Below, one piece after another: positions 8,341 to 21,747 of a DNA stretch of 53,867 bases (its first letter is position 1; each line of letters opens with the position of its first letter). The position numbers and the translations under genes were made by a program. Origin of the DNA: Methylococcaceae bacterium. Lineage in GTDB: Bacteria; Pseudomonadota; Gammaproteobacteria; Methylococcales; Methylococcaceae. The notes under the pieces are model-generated. The model saw only the letters and a program-made list of their open reading frames with translations, was not told the DNA's origin and searched no databases. The stretch lies in NCBI GenBank assembly GCA_004299145.1, contig SCQD01000193.1:1-53867 (forward strand), written 5' to 3'.

Positions 8341-8592
8341 ATGACGACTATGAACATTTCCCTGCCCGACACCATGAGAGATTTTGTCGACGCTCAAGTG
8401 CGGGAACACGGTTACAGCACGTCCAGCGAATACGTGCGCGATCTGATCCGCACGGATCGAGTCCGACAAGGTGAACAGCGCCTTGCCGCCTTGATGCGCG
8501 AAGGACTGGAGTCCGGCCCCGCCATACCGGTCGATGCGGCCTATTGGGCCGACAAGCGAGCGGAATTCACGCAAAAACATTCGCGTCAGTGA
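8341..8592 (+). CDS. ParD-type antitoxin (ribbon-helix-helix)
   Basis: A protein of 83 residues. The N-terminal MNISLPDTMRDFVDAQV and YSTSSEYVRDLIR form the ribbon-helix-helix DNA-binding region of the ParD/CopG family, and the C-terminal part is the toxin-wrapping tail. It acts as a dimeric autorepressor and neutralises a ParE toxin. Its stop (8590-8592) is one base from the toxin start at 8594, which is the classical antitoxin-first parDE order. It sits between ilvD and gltB. Confidence 0.85.
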   Translation: MTTMNISLPDTMRDFVDAQVREHGYSTSSEYVRDLIRTDRVRQGEQRLAALMREGLESGPAIPVDAAYWADKRAEFTQKHSRQ

Positions 8593-8593
8593 T

Positions 8594-8920
8594 GTGATCA
8601 AGCCCATACGGGTTCGTCCCCTCGCCGACATCGAGATGGACGCCCACGCCGACTATATCGCCCGTGACAATCTCGGAGCGGCCTTGCGTTTTTTGGACGC
8701 CGCACAGGCCGCCTTCGATCAAATCAGCGACCATCCCTCCATCGGCTCACGCCGCTACGCCTATTCGCCTTTGCTGGAAGACCTGCGCGTGTGGGCGGTT
8801 CCCGACTTCGAAAACTACCTGGTGTTCTACCTGGAACGATCCGACCATGTGGACGTGTTGCGCATCTTGCACGCGGCAAGAGATATTCCGGCAGCGCTTA
8901 GGGAAACCTCGCCGTCTTAA
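8594..8920 (+). CDS. ParE/RelE-family toxin
   Basis: A protein of 108 residues beginning with GTG at 8594 (MIKPIRVRPLADIEMDAHADYIA). It has the ParE-family pattern: DIEMDAHADYIARDN, FDQISDHPSIGSRR, LEDLRVWAVPDFENYLVFYL and DVLRILHAARD. Characterised ParE proteins poison DNA gyrase, but family membership alone does not prove that target. It is coupled to the preceding antitoxin by a single-base gap. Earlier in-frame ATG codons lie inside the antitoxin gene and are less likely. Confidence 0.85.
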   Translation: MIKPIRVRPLADIEMDAHADYIARDNLGAALRFLDAAQAAFDQISDHPSIGSRRYAYSPLLEDLRVWAVPDFENYLVFYLERSDHVDVLRILHAARDIPAALRETSPS

Positions 8921-9115
8921 GCTTCGCGTACTTCGTGGTGAGCAAATCGCCCCAGATTTAGACCTAAAATTTGCCTCCCCCCCGCGTAGCACTTACAATT
9001 CTCGGGTTTTATTGACGCCGCGCCGGTTGATCTTATTCCCCACAACCACGCCGGTTTGCTAAGAATGCCGCCTGGGGCCAAAATACCGCCCCCTCGCGTA
9101 AGTCCAGAGATAACC

Positions 9116-13750
<4,635 letters not shown>

Positions 13751-13812
13751 GTATCTGCGACCACGAAATACGCAAAATTTTGAACCATACCGATTTAAGC
13801 TTTCGGGCAACA

Positions 13813-13833
13813 CGCGGCGTGAGCCGCTCCTAC
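13813..13833. repeat. Short REP-like palindrome in the gltB-gltD gap
   Basis: GCGGC (13815-13819) and GCCGC (13823-13827) form a stem around GTGA, in a block whose complement reads GTAGGAGCGGCTCACGCC. That resembles REP sequences common in gammaproteobacteria. It ends 15 bases before the gltD start. Confidence 0.5.
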
Positions 13834-13848
13834 GTGAGGTAGCACAGC

Positions 13849-15288
13849 ATGGGTAAACCCACCGGTTTCATGGAGTACACGCGCCTGGACCGCACTTATG
13901 ACGCGGTGGAAAACCGCGTCACGCACTACAAGGAGTTCGTCATCGCCCTCAGCGACAACCAGGTTCGCACGCAAGGCGCGCGCTGCATGGATTGCGGCAT
14001 CCCTTACTGCCACAACGGCTGCCCCATCAACAACATCATTCCCGAATGGAACGATGCGGTGTATCAGGGAGAGTGGCGCGACGCGCTGGAAATCCTGCAC
14101 AGCACCAACAACTTCCCCGAATTCACCGGCCGCATCTGCCCCGCGCCTTGCGAAGCCTCCTGCACCCTCAATCTGGACGACGCACCGGTCACCATCAAGA
14201 CCATCGAGTGCGCCATCGTCGATAAAGGCTGGGAAATGGGCTGGATCGAACCGCAGATCGCACCGCACCGCAGCGGCAAAAAAGTCGCCGTGGTCGGCTC
14301 CGGCCCCGCTGGCCTGGCCTGTGCCCAGCAATTGGCGCGCGCCGGCCACGACGTGATGGTATACGAGAAAAACGACCGCATCGGTGGCTTGATGCGCTAC
14401 GGCATCCCCAACTTCAAGCTGGACAAAAGCCTGATAGACCGCCGCATGGCGCAGATGGAAGCTGAAGGCGTCGAATTCCGCACCCAGGCCTGCGTCGGCA
14501 AGGACGTATCGGCTCAACAACTGGTCGCCGATTTCGATGCCGTAGTATTGGCCGGCGGTTCAGAAAAACCGCGCGACTTGCCGGTACCGGGCCGGGAATT
14601 GAAAGGCGTGCATTTCGCCATGGAATTTCTCACCCAGCAAACCAAACGAGTATTGGGCGATGCCATCCCCGAGAACGAAGTCATCGACGCCAAGGGCAAG
14701 CACGTGGTGGTGATCGGCGGCGGCGACACCGGCTCCGACTGCATCGGCACCTCGGTGCGCCAAGGCGCGGCCTCCGTCACCCAGTTGGAACTGTTACCCA
14801 AGCCGCCGGAAAAAGAAAACAAGCTCAGCACTTGGCCCAACTGGCCCAACAAAATGCGCACTTCCAGCTCGCACCTGGAAGGCTGTGCACGCGACTGGTC
14901 GGTGGAAACGCTGCGCTGCGACGGTGAAAACGGCCGCGTTACCTCCATTCAGTGCCGCCGCCTGGAGTGGAAAAACGTCGATGGCCGCTGGGAAAAGCAC
15001 GATATCGCGGGCAGCGATTTCACGCTGCCAGCCGATTTGGTGTTCCTCGCCATGGGCTTTGAACACCCCGTGCAGGAAGGACTGCTGGCCGAGTTGGCCG
15101 TGGCGGTGGATGGACGCAAGAACATCGCCGCCAATACCGACGATTACCACACCTCGGTGGATAAAGTCTTCGCCGCCGGCGATATGCGCCGCGGACAGTC
15201 CCTGGTGGTATGGGGTATCCGCGAAGGCCGCCAGTGTGCCCGCGCGGTGGACGAGTACTTGATGGGCAGCTCGGATTTACCACGCTAA
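13849..15288 (+). CDS. gltD: Glutamate synthase (NADPH) small subunit
   Basis: A 479-residue protein that passes electrons from NADPH through FAD and two 4Fe-4S clusters to the large subunit. The N-terminal cluster motifs are [14 protein letters not shown] and CPAPCEASC. The FAD-binding [20 protein letters not shown] and the NADPH-binding [15 protein letters not shown] segments follow, and the C-terminus carries the FAD contact [21 protein letters not shown] (given here in overlapping parts: [14 protein letters not shown] and GIREGRQCA). Length is standard. It ends just before a bidirectional terminator. Some dehydrogenases share this subunit's fold, but the adjacent gltB settles the assignment. 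Confidence 0.96.
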   Translation: MGKPTGFMEYTRLDRTYDAVENRVTHYKEFVIALSDNQVRTQGARCMDCGIPYCHNGCPINNIIPEWNDAVYQGEWRDALEILHSTNNFPEFTGRICPAPCEASCTLNLDDAPVTIKTIECAIVDKGWEMGWIEPQIAPHRSGKKVAVVGSGPAGLACAQQLARAGHDVMVYEKNDRIGGLMRYGIPNFKLDKSLIDRRMAQMEAEGVEFRTQACVGKDVSAQQLVADFDAVVLAGGSEKPRDLPVPGRELKGVHFAMEFLTQQTKRVLGDAIPENEVIDAKGKHVVVIGGGDTGSDCIGTSVRQGAASVTQLELLPKPPEKENKLSTWPNWPNKMRTSSSHLEGCARDWSVETLRCDGENGRVTSIQCRRLEWKNVDGRWEKHDIAGSDFTLPADLVFLAMGFEHPVQEGLLAELAVAVDGRKNIAANTDDYHTSVDKVFAAGDMRRGQSLVVWGIREGRQCARAVDEYLMGSSDLPR

Positions 15289-15302
15289 TTCATCTTTGCT
15301 TT

Positions 15303-15333
15303 AAAAAACGGCACTTTAAGGTGCCGTTTTTTT
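15303..15333. terminator. Bidirectional terminator between gltD and the EAL gene
   Basis: AAAAAACGGCAC (15303-15314) pairs with GTGCCGTTTTTT (15321-15332) around TTTAAG. The A-run and T-run make it a terminator on both strands, for gltD from the left and for the minus-strand gene ending at 15339. Confidence 0.9.
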
Positions 15334-15338
15334 AAAGC

Positions 15339-17495
15339 TTAATGCACCGTACATATCAGAAGCTTTTGCTCAATCAGCTTTTCGGCGCTCTCGGCAGGCA
15401 TCGGACGACCAAATAAATAGCCTTGTCCATAATCGCAGCGCCAAGTACGCAGCAAATCCGCCTGCTGTTCAGTCTCAACCCCTTCGGCAACGACTTTGAT
15501 ATTTAACTGATGCGCCAGCTTGATGGTCGACCGCACGATATCGGCCGTCTTTTTGCTGTCCAATATCAACGAAATAAAAGCCCTATCCAGCTTCAAGGTG
15601 GTAAACGGGAATTTTTGCAGGTAATTGAGCGATGAATAACCCGCGCCAAAATCGTCCATGGATACCTGCGCCCCCATACTCACCAAACGTTGCAAAATAC
15701 TCACCGCCAACTCGGCGTCCTCAATCAATGCGGTCTCGGTAACTTCCAGCGAAAGATTGGCCGGGGGTAATCGGGTTTGCCGCAATACCTGTTCGATGTG
15801 CTCGATCAGCAATGGCCGCGTCAACTGACGACCGCACAAATTGACGTGCATAACCATTGTTTGATAGTCGAACATATTCGACCAAGCGCACGCTTGCAAG
15901 CTGGCATGCTGCAACACAATATCGTCGATGTCTACAATCAATCCCGTTTCCTCGGCCACGTCGAGAAATTCATCCGGCGCAATCATTCCTTTAAGCGGAT
16001 GTTGCCAGCGCATCAAAGCTTCAAAACCGTGTATGCCTCCATCGGATAATCTGACGATGGGCTGATAATAGGGAACAATATCCCCGTCGCTGACTGCCAG
16101 CCGCAACTCCGTTTCACATTCCAAACGCTTGCGCAACTCGATATACATGGACTCGTCAAAAACCACGACTTCATTGTTGCGGCGCTTTTTGGCACGGGTA
16201 ACCGCCATCAGGGTATCGCGCACCACGATTTCCGCTTCCGTATAATTTTCCGGCCCCATGGTCATGCCGCTAGTAACGCCAAACTGAACGGTTCTCCCAT
16301 CTATGGTAAATGGTGTTTGTAAAGCGCGTGAAATCTCTTTCGCCGCCTGTACTGCATACTCGACATTGTCCACCCGGCTAAGCAGAATGGCATAACCATC
16401 GCACTCGAAACGAGACACCGGAGTCGCCTCAGCCACCGTTGCCAGCAAGCGTTCGGCAAATGCTTTTATAAGCCTGTTGCAAAAATCGTAGCCAAAAGCG
16501 TTTTTTACAGCGGAAAATCGATCTATATCCACATAAATCAAGGCAAACCGACTGGAAGTGCGAGTGCAATCCAGGATGGATTGCTGTATTTCCTGCTGCA
16601 GCAAATGACGGCGCATTAAGCCGGTAACCTCATCGAAGTTGGCCTGCTGCATCAGTTGCTGTTCGCTCAGCTTGCGCGCCGTAATATTGCTCAGCGAGCC
16701 CGCCACACGGATAGGCTGGTTTTTTTCGTTCCGCTCGGCAATGCCGCGCGACAGCACCCACAAATAATGGCCTAATTTGTGGCGTATCTGGTATTCGCAA
16801 TAAAAATGTGAGGTATGCCCTTTCAGGTGGCTGGAAATCAGATCGGTTACCTGGTTGCGATAGTGTGGGTGAATAATCTCAAACCACGAATCGGGACTGG
16901 GGGGAAATTCATTGCCGCTGTAACCCAGAATCTGATGCCAGCGCGGCGAGTAAAATACCTGTCCGGTACGCAAATCCCAATCCCATAACCCCTGCTGCGT
17001 GCCGTGCAACACCAAACTATAACGTTCCTCGTTCTCTCTCAGCGCTTTAGTAATCTTCCATTTATGCAAAATGGAGCGCACGCGCAAGCCCATGGCATCG
17101 AAATCGAGGGGGTTAAGCAAATAGTCGCTCATACCCGCGTCCAGCAGTTGTTCTATGAGATCAGCATTGCCTGTATCCAGGATGGCGACCAGCGCGGAAT
17201 TACGGGTGGCCGAACCCTGCCGTATGGCTCGGCAGGTTTGGCAACAGTCGGAACCGGTGCTACCGGCATCCAGAATAAACAAATCAGGCGCCTTGAAATT
17301 GGCATGTTTGAGTGCTTGCTGACTATCGTCGAATTCCAAAACCGAATAATTGCTGTATTCCAGCATGGACCGCACCATAAACCGCCTGGCAAAATCCGCG
17401 CACACGAGAAATACCACCAACGACTTGGTCGGCAATATAGAGTTTGCCGGTATTGCCGGCAAACTTTCGCTAACCGTCGCAAGGAGTGCACTCAT
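15339..17495 (-). CDS. Receiver-PAS-GGDEF-EAL protein, probable c-di-GMP phosphodiesterase
   Basis: A protein of 718 residues with four domains. The N-terminal receiver-like domain (about 25-145) keeps the phosphoacceptor in LFILDAG but has LLNPLD where the conserved lysine should be, so it looks degenerate. A PAS domain (about 155-285; YSPRWHQILGYSG) follows. The GGDEF domain (about 295-450) has RFECDG in place of GGDEF and is probably catalytically dead. The EAL domain (about 465-705) is intact: GFEALMRWQHP, NLCGRQL, EVTETALIED, DDFGAGYSSLNYL, KLDRAFI, EGVETEQQ and GYLFGRPM. I infer a c-di-GMP hydrolase. It starts 18 bases after the receiver-phosphatase gene, in the place HsbD occupies in Pseudomonas HsbR-HsbA-HsbD sets, though HsbD is a cyclase. 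Confidence 0.9.
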   Translation of the reverse strand: MSALLATVSESLPAIPANSILPTKSLVVFLVCADFARRFMVRSMLEYSNYSVLEFDDSQQALKHANFKAPDLFILDAGSTGSDCCQTCRAIRQGSATRNSALVAILDTGNADLIEQLLDAGMSDYLLNPLDFDAMGLRVRSILHKWKITKALRENEERYSLVLHGTQQGLWDWDLRTGQVFYSPRWHQILGYSGNEFPPSPDSWFEIIHPHYRNQVTDLISSHLKGHTSHFYCEYQIRHKLGHYLWVLSRGIAERNEKNQPIRVAGSLSNITARKLSEQQLMQQANFDEVTGLMRRHLLQQEIQQSILDCTRTSSRFALIYVDIDRFSAVKNAFGYDFCNRLIKAFAERLLATVAEATPVSRFECDGYAILLSRVDNVEYAVQAAKEISRALQTPFTIDGRTVQFGVTSGMTMGPENYTEAEIVVRDTLMAVTRAKKRRNNEVVVFDESMYIELRKRLECETELRLAVSDGDIVPYYQPIVRLSDGGIHGFEALMRWQHPLKGMIAPDEFLDVAEETGLIVDIDDIVLQHASLQACAWSNMFDYQTMVMHVNLCGRQLTRPLLIEHIEQVLRQTRLPPANLSLEVTETALIEDAELAVSILQRLVSMGAQVSMDDFGAGYSSLNYLQKFPFTTLKLDRAFISLILDSKKTADIVRSTIKLAHQLNIKVVAEGVETEQQADLLRTWRCDYGQGYLFGRPMPAESAEKLIEQKLLICTVH

Positions 17496-17513
17496 ACATC
17501 CTTATTCCTGCTG

Positions 17514-18659
17514 TTAATATTCTGTCGGCAACTCAGGCAAAATCTCCAAAAACGTAATATCGTCCGTCGGTTCGGCGCCATCGGTAAATTGGCTAAGCGC
17601 CATGCAGATCCTGTCGAAACGTTCGTCCATGTCGTCGCACGCTTTAAGATACGTATCCAGGCGGGTTCGGCCGAATTGTTTGTTCTGAAGGTTTTTCGCC
17701 TCGACCAAGCCATCGGTAAATAAATAGACGCGATCATAATCGTCCAATTTGACTTCGCCCCACTGCGTGCTGATTTGACTCTTGGTCAAGCCCAATGAGC
17801 AGCTGTTGGACGGCAAGGATTGCAAACAATGCGCTTTCTGGCGCCAAATCAATACATCCGGCTGTCCTCCATTCCATATTCGCAAGCGCCGGTCCTGATG
17901 ATTCAATTCAATGATAGTTGCCGCGCAAAACACATTGTCAGGCAATTGATCGCACACCAGATTGTTAAGGCTTACCACGATTTCGTCCATGGACAGTCCT
18001 TGATTAACCGCTTCCGTAAAACATTGCGTGATCGGCAATGAAGCAATCGAAGCGGCCAGACCGTGGCCGGTAATATCCCCCATAAACAGGTATTGGTGTG
18101 CATGGGGCAATTGCTCGACCAGCAATATATCCCCACTCAGCTTACTGGCCGGCCTGAAGTAATGCTTGATGTTGGAATAGTGTTGGCGGCAGGGCTCGGC
18201 GATGGTATCCAAAATCTCCTCGGCCAGCTGATAATGTTCAAGTTCGCTTGCGATTTCCTGCTCGCGATGTCGCTGCCTGGCAATGCGCAGGCGCAATTTA
18301 TTGATAAGCATTGCCTGACTTAGTTTTAGCTTACATACGCTGTCTATACAGGGTTTCGTTATCACATCGTGCGCATAGCGTATGCAATTTGCCAGCACTT
18401 TTTTCTGTACCGCATTGGTAAGCAGCGTAATATAGGGTATGCGCTGTCTTATATGCATGGTCCGCAGCGATTTTATCGTCAGTGAAGGCTGTTCCATACA
18501 GCCCATGTCGACGATGGCGATATCCGGTTTTTCGCTTTGGCACAGACGCACCAAATCGGCTTCGTCGGCCGCCACCAGTAACGCTACATCTTGTTGGTTG
18601 AATAATGCCCGCCATACTTGGGCATCGCGTTCATCTTTTACGAGTGATAGCGCTTTCAT
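17514..18659 (-). CDS. Response regulator with PP2C-type (SpoIIE/RsbU) phosphatase, HsbR-like
   Basis: A 381-residue protein. The N-terminal receiver (about 1-120) has the phosphoacceptor region PDIAIVDMG and a conserved lysine in DVITKPCID. A linker helix region (about 125-165) leads to a PPM/SpoIIE phosphatase (about 170-380), with metal-ligand motifs SGDILLVEQL, MGDITGHGLAASI, YLFTDGLVEA and TDDITFLEI. Such proteins dephosphorylate STAS-domain anti-anti-sigma proteins. A STAS protein is encoded 256 bases upstream on the same strand, so it is the likely substrate. There is no obvious serine-kinase domain in this protein, unlike Pseudomonas HsbR, so the opposing kinase must be elsewhere. Confidence 0.88.
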   Translation of the reverse strand: MKALSLVKDERDAQVWRALFNQQDVALLVAADEADLVRLCQSEKPDIAIVDMGCMEQPSLTIKSLRTMHIRQRIPYITLLTNAVQKKVLANCIRYAHDVITKPCIDSVCKLKLSQAMLINKLRLRIARQRHREQEIASELEHYQLAEEILDTIAEPCRQHYSNIKHYFRPASKLSGDILLVEQLPHAHQYLFMGDITGHGLAASIASLPITQCFTEAVNQGLSMDEIVVSLNNLVCDQLPDNVFCAATIIELNHQDRRLRIWNGGQPDVLIWRQKAHCLQSLPSNSCSLGLTKSQISTQWGEVKLDDYDRVYLFTDGLVEAKNLQNKQFGRTRLDTYLKACDDMDERFDRICMALSQFTDGAEPTDDITFLEILPELPTEY

Positions 18660-18729
18660 ATCCGGCTACTCCTGGAGATGGAATGTTGATTAACCCCCTG
18701 GAATCGCGTTTGCGAAACTGGTTCAAACA

Positions 18730-18885
18730 CTAAAAAATGGGCGTGGAATGGCGAAAGCGATGTTGCTCCAGCCAGCCACGCCCATAGCCGTACCAGCCGT
18801 CATAAACGTGAATTCGATCTCCATAAAAACAAACAAAAACAAGCACTGCGAAAAATAGCGCAGTCGCTAAACAATACGTGCCCAA
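18730..18885 (-). CDS. Possible small membrane peptide (51 residues)
   Basis: In the 256-base gap between the STAS gene and the receiver-phosphatase gene, the minus strand holds a frame from a TTG at 18883-18885 to a stop at 18730-18732. The product would have a hydrophobic helix (CLATALFFAVLVFVCFYG) and then an aromatic, charged tail (VYDGWYGYGRGW, ending RHSTPIF). The composition looks like a real membrane peptide rather than noise. There is no ATG and no good ribosome site, so this remains a weak candidate. Confidence 0.3.
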   Translation of the reverse strand: MGTYCLATALFFAVLVFVCFYGDRIHVYDGWYGYGRGWLEQHRFRHSTPIF

Positions 18886-18915
18886 CGCGCACGCCCCATC
18901 AAGAAACCAACATGC

Positions 18916-19254
18916 TTAATCAGGCAAGGGCGCCGCCTGCAATCCCGGAATATCGAAAAATCGATTGAAATGAGCAATCAGCAATACTTGCCTCACGGTT
19001 TCCGAGGCATTAACGATGGTGATGGCCCGGCGATCCTCGTTGACGAAATGATGCAATACCATGAGCATACCCAGCGCCGCGCTGTCGATGAATGTGGTAT
19101 TAGCCAGATCGATAATATAGTGAGCATAGCGCCGCCGCTCGCACACCCGGCGAAATTCACGCAGCATGCTGAAACAAAAATCATCGTGAATTTCCACGTG
19201 CAAGGTTTGCCCCTCATTGTGCACGTAATGTCTTAAAGTACCTTGACTGCTCAT
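18916..19254 (-). CDS. STAS-domain anti-anti-sigma factor (HsbA-like)
   Basis: A protein of 112 residues that is a single STAS domain. The phospho-site loop is TTFIDSAALGMLMVL, with the serine following an aspartate as in SpoIIAA/HsbA. Upstream of it, HYIIDLANT forms the usual core strand. Phosphorylation state normally switches binding between an anti-sigma partner and another effector. The ATG at 19252-19254 gives a domain of standard length; a longer frame to 19326 overlaps the upstream gene. The gene lies 28 bases after the small 80-residue gene and before the receiver-phosphatase gene. Cognate sigma and anti-sigma genes are not in the window. Confidence 0.88.
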   Translation of the reverse strand: MSSQGTLRHYVHNEGQTLHVEIHDDFCFSMLREFRRVCERRRYAHYIIDLANTTFIDSAALGMLMVLHHFVNEDRRAITIVNASETVRQVLLIAHFNRFFDIPGLQAAPLPD

Positions 19255-19282
19255 GAGCTTGTACCTGTGGTTGGGCGCACCC

Positions 19283-19525
19283 TCAAGCGGCGTAGTCGAC
19301 CAGGTAGTCTTGCATGACTTGTTCATCGTAACGCACTTGCAGGATTCGGATTAATCGGTTGATTTCCTGTTCTTCCGCCTTGGATGCAAAATCATTGTCG
19401 ATGTATTTTTGTAGATTTCTCATGTGATTTCTGTAGTCGTTTTCCGTATGAAAAGTATCGTCTTCACGCAGAAATGCATAGCAGTTTTGAATGGCGATGC
19501 GTACCACCAGGAAACGTATATTCAT
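19283..19525 (-). CDS. Small hypothetical protein in STAS operon
   Basis: A protein of 80 residues, MNIRFLVVRIAIQNCYAF at the start and a helical, acidic remainder (EEQEINRLIRILQVRYDEQ). No signal sequence, no metal motif; I do not recognise the family. It has a good ribosome site (GGAG, 7 bases before the ATG), and its stop is 28 bases from the STAS start, so it probably heads this operon. The helical composition would suit a protein-binding partner of the STAS/phosphatase switch, but this is a guess. Confidence 0.65.
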   Translation of the reverse strand: MNIRFLVVRIAIQNCYAFLREDDTFHTENDYRNHMRNLQKYIDNDFASKAEEQEINRLIRILQVRYDEQVMQDYLVDYAA

Positions 19526-19639
19526 TTTCTTTCTCCAGTCCAGTGCAATACCCGATTAATGTGAGCAGCGCCTCTTGATCGGCAGATATTTACCCAAGAT
19601 CGCTTGGTGTATAGATTAGTTGCACGAAGGAAAATAATT

Positions 19640-19659
19640 AATACGCCGATCGGCGTATT
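19640..19659. promoter_or_regulatory. Perfect 20-bp palindrome, possible operator
   Basis: AATACGCCGATCGGCGTATT reads identically on both strands with no loop, more like a dimeric regulator's binding site than a terminator. It lies in the 281-base gap between the end of the NarL-type regulator gene and the start of the small gene at 19525, about 115 bases upstream of the latter. The rest of the gap shows no gene. Confidence 0.45.
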
Positions 19660-19806
19660 TTGACTACCTGTTTCTAGGTATAAGACGGATAAAGACTGAA
19701 AGCCCTGCCAAAATCGACGGGATGACTACCGGGATACTGGTAGAGCTATAAAAACAGGCCATGATAAATCAAGGCAAAGCCTTGCCCTGGAACCACAATC
19801 CCCGGC

Positions 19807-20442
19807 TCAACAATCGACCAAACCTTCCCGAATGGCATATTTGGTCAACTCGACGATATTGTGCAGCCCCAGCTTGAGCATAATGTTACGGCGGTGAACT
19901 TCCACCGTACTGGGCGCTATGTGCAAATGCAGCCCAATTTCCGGCGCGTGCATGCCTTCCGCCAACAATTTGAGCACCTCCTGCTCGCGCCGTCCCAGTG
20001 GAACCGGGGCGAAAGGGTCGCGCTTGCCGGTTTTGTCGATTAAAGCATTGGAGGCTTCCGCACACAGATAAGTTTGATTGTTTTGCACCGCCCGAATGGC
20101 GCGCAGCAGTTCCGTGCTGGCGGTGGATTTGACGATATAGCCGTGCGCTCCGGCCTCGAGCATGCGCACTACGTAGCGCTTATCGAGATACACCGACAAA
20201 GCGATGACTTTTACCGCTGGATGCGTATTGAGCAACTGCCGGGTGGCGTCGATACCATTCAGCACCGGCATGCCGATGTCCATGAGGACGATATCCGGCA
20301 AATGCTGATCCGCCAATGCCAGCGCTTCGCTGCCATCGCCGGCTTCGGCGACGACCTGAATATCCGCCTCATTTTCCAGTAACGCGCGTAAAGCGCCACG
20401 TATCAAGCAATGATCATCGGCCAACAATATGCGCACAGCCAT
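19807..20442 (-). CDS. NarL/FixJ-family response regulator
   Basis: A 211-residue protein. The receiver (about 1-120) has the acidic pair in LLADDHCLIRGAL, the phosphoacceptor in IVLMDIGMPVLNGI and the lysine in HGYIVKSTAS. The LuxR-type helix-turn-helix (about 145-205) has LGRREQEVLKLLAEGMHAPEIG and STVEVHRRNIMLKLGL (given as shorter parts: LGRREQEVLKLLAEGM; STVEVHRRNIMLKLG). It starts 2 bases after the histidine kinase stop, so the two are translationally linked partners. Targets are unknown. Confidence 0.93.
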   Translation of the reverse strand: MAVRILLADDHCLIRGALRALLENEADIQVVAEAGDGSEALALADQHLPDIVLMDIGMPVLNGIDATRQLLNTHPAVKVIALSVYLDKRYVVRMLEAGAHGYIVKSTASTELLRAIRAVQNNQTYLCAEASNALIDKTGKRDPFAPVPLGRREQEVLKLLAEGMHAPEIGLHLHIAPSTVEVHRRNIMLKLGLHNIVELTKYAIREGLVDC

Positions 20443-20444
20443 GC

Positions 20445-21146
20445 TTAGCGCTCCTGTTGAGCCGCCAATTCCAACGGCACGCGCAGCGTGGCGATGACGC
20501 CTCGCCCCGGCTCGCTGTTTATCGTCACCCCCCCGCCGATATAACCCAGGCGCTCTTTGATGCGGCGTATGCCGAATCCCTTACCTGCCTCCGCTCCGGC
20601 GGGATCGAACCCTGTGCCTTCGTCGGATACGGTAATCGCCATACTATGTTCCTCGCGTTGAAATTGGATATTGGCTCTGGCGGTATTGGCGTGTTTGACG
20701 ACATTCATCAACAACTCCCGCAAGGCACGAAATAACAGAGAACCGATGGAGTGCTCCAGGGGCTTGGGTTCGCCATCATCCTGTATGGCAACGCTTAAGC
20801 CATAATATTTGTTCATGTCTTCGGCCAGCCATTCGGTGGCCGACAGCAGACCACACTCGATTAATGAAGGAGGATTGAGTTGATGGGCTATCAAACGGGT
20901 GCTGTGTATGGCTTGATCGATAAACGCAATGATCTCCGCCAGCGAGCCTTTGACGCTTTCATTGTGCAGGCTCATCTCCAGGGTGGTGAGCTTGATTTTG
21001 GCAATGGCCAGCAACTGGCCGAGATTATCGTGCAGTTCCTGAGCCAGTTTGCGTTGTTCGCGCTCCTCCGCCATGGTCACTTCGGACATCAATGCGCGAA
21101 GTTGCCTGGTATGCTCTTGAATATGCTGTTCGAGTTGATCATTCAT
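20445..21146 (-). CDS. Cytoplasmic NarL-type sensor histidine kinase
   Basis: A HisKA_3-type kinase of 233 residues. The phosphorylated histidine is in KLAQELHDNLGQLLAIAK. The ATP-binding region follows: LRELLMNVVKHANTA (N box), VSDEGTGFDPAG (G1) and GFGIRRIKERLGYIGG (G2). There is no membrane segment and no recognisable sensor domain, so it is cytoplasmic and probably gets its input through another protein. The start at 21146 is chosen because AGGAG lies about 7 bases upstream; an in-frame ATG at 21227 would add 27 residues. It follows the CheR_N-like gene and precedes its regulator. Confidence 0.88.
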   Translation of the reverse strand: MNDQLEQHIQEHTRQLRALMSEVTMAEEREQRKLAQELHDNLGQLLAIAKIKLTTLEMSLHNESVKGSLAEIIAFIDQAIHSTRLIAHQLNPPSLIECGLLSATEWLAEDMNKYYGLSVAIQDDGEPKPLEHSIGSLLFRALRELLMNVVKHANTARANIQFQREEHSMAITVSDEGTGFDPAGAEAGKGFGIRRIKERLGYIGGGVTINSEPGRGVIATLRVPLELAAQQER

Positions 21147-21236
21147 GGCTGCTCCTGACTCGGTAGTGCTCACCAACGCGGGTGATGTGAGCAGATCATT
21201 GAAGAGACTGACGGGCTTTACCGCCATGGCGTGGAG

Positions 21237-21671
21237 TTAAAGCAGCGGCATTGCCTGAACGGCGGAGGATTCACTGTCCAAGAGCTGCCATTCATCGGCT
21301 GTCGGCTCGATAATGTTGGCATTGACATTCATGACTTTTCCATTCAGCAGCCCGTTAAATAGCAGGTAATCCTCATCGGCATCGCGCTCCAGCAAGATGC
21401 AATAGGCATCGATTCGATCGATATTGCGTACTTTCATACGTTGGCGGATACGTCGCAGTATATGGCTGCGCGCCTCGCTGGATAATGCGCAGCCGCCACG
21501 TATCAACAATGCATCGAGCATCGTATCGAAGGCGTGATCGGCGGACTGAATGGCAGAAAACTGAGATTGCACGCGGGGAGATGAATCGAACGATGCGCCG
21601 GCTTCGGCGTTCTCCATGGCCGCACCCATACCGGCAATAAGGCTGGGGGAGATTTCGGAAATCTGTGTCAT
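21237..21671 (-). CDS. Small helical protein, CheR N-domain-like, in two-component operon
   Basis: A protein of 144 residues. After a low-complexity N-terminus, residues about 60-125 (ALLIRGGCALSSEARSHILR, RIRQRMKVRNIDRIDAYCIL, LERDADEDYLLFNGLLN) resemble the all-helical N-terminal domain of CheR methyltransferases, but the catalytic domain is absent. The ATG at 21671 has AAGGTG just upstream. It precedes the kinase on the same strand, with the 21227 alternative kinase start only 9 bases away. I infer an input or adaptor role for the kinase. Identification as a CheR-like fold is tentative. Confidence 0.6.
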   Translation of the reverse strand: MTQISEISPSLIAGMGAAMENAEAGASFDSSPRVQSQFSAIQSADHAFDTMLDALLIRGGCALSSEARSHILRRIRQRMKVRNIDRIDAYCILLERDADEDYLLFNGLLNGKVMNVNANIIEPTADEWQLLDSESSAVQAMPLL

Positions 21672-21747
21672 ATATTCACCTTGATGGCCGATGGAGCCTG
21701 TGCGGCAATGTATATCAAACATTACCGCACCATCATGGTGCTTTGCA

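Noticed and set aside
6496-8631. Long minus-strand frame of 711 residues opposite ilvD
   Set aside because: It is a shadow of the GC-rich ilvD gene; its product is low-complexity His/Gly/Ala-rich, with no family motif, while ilvD has all its signatures.
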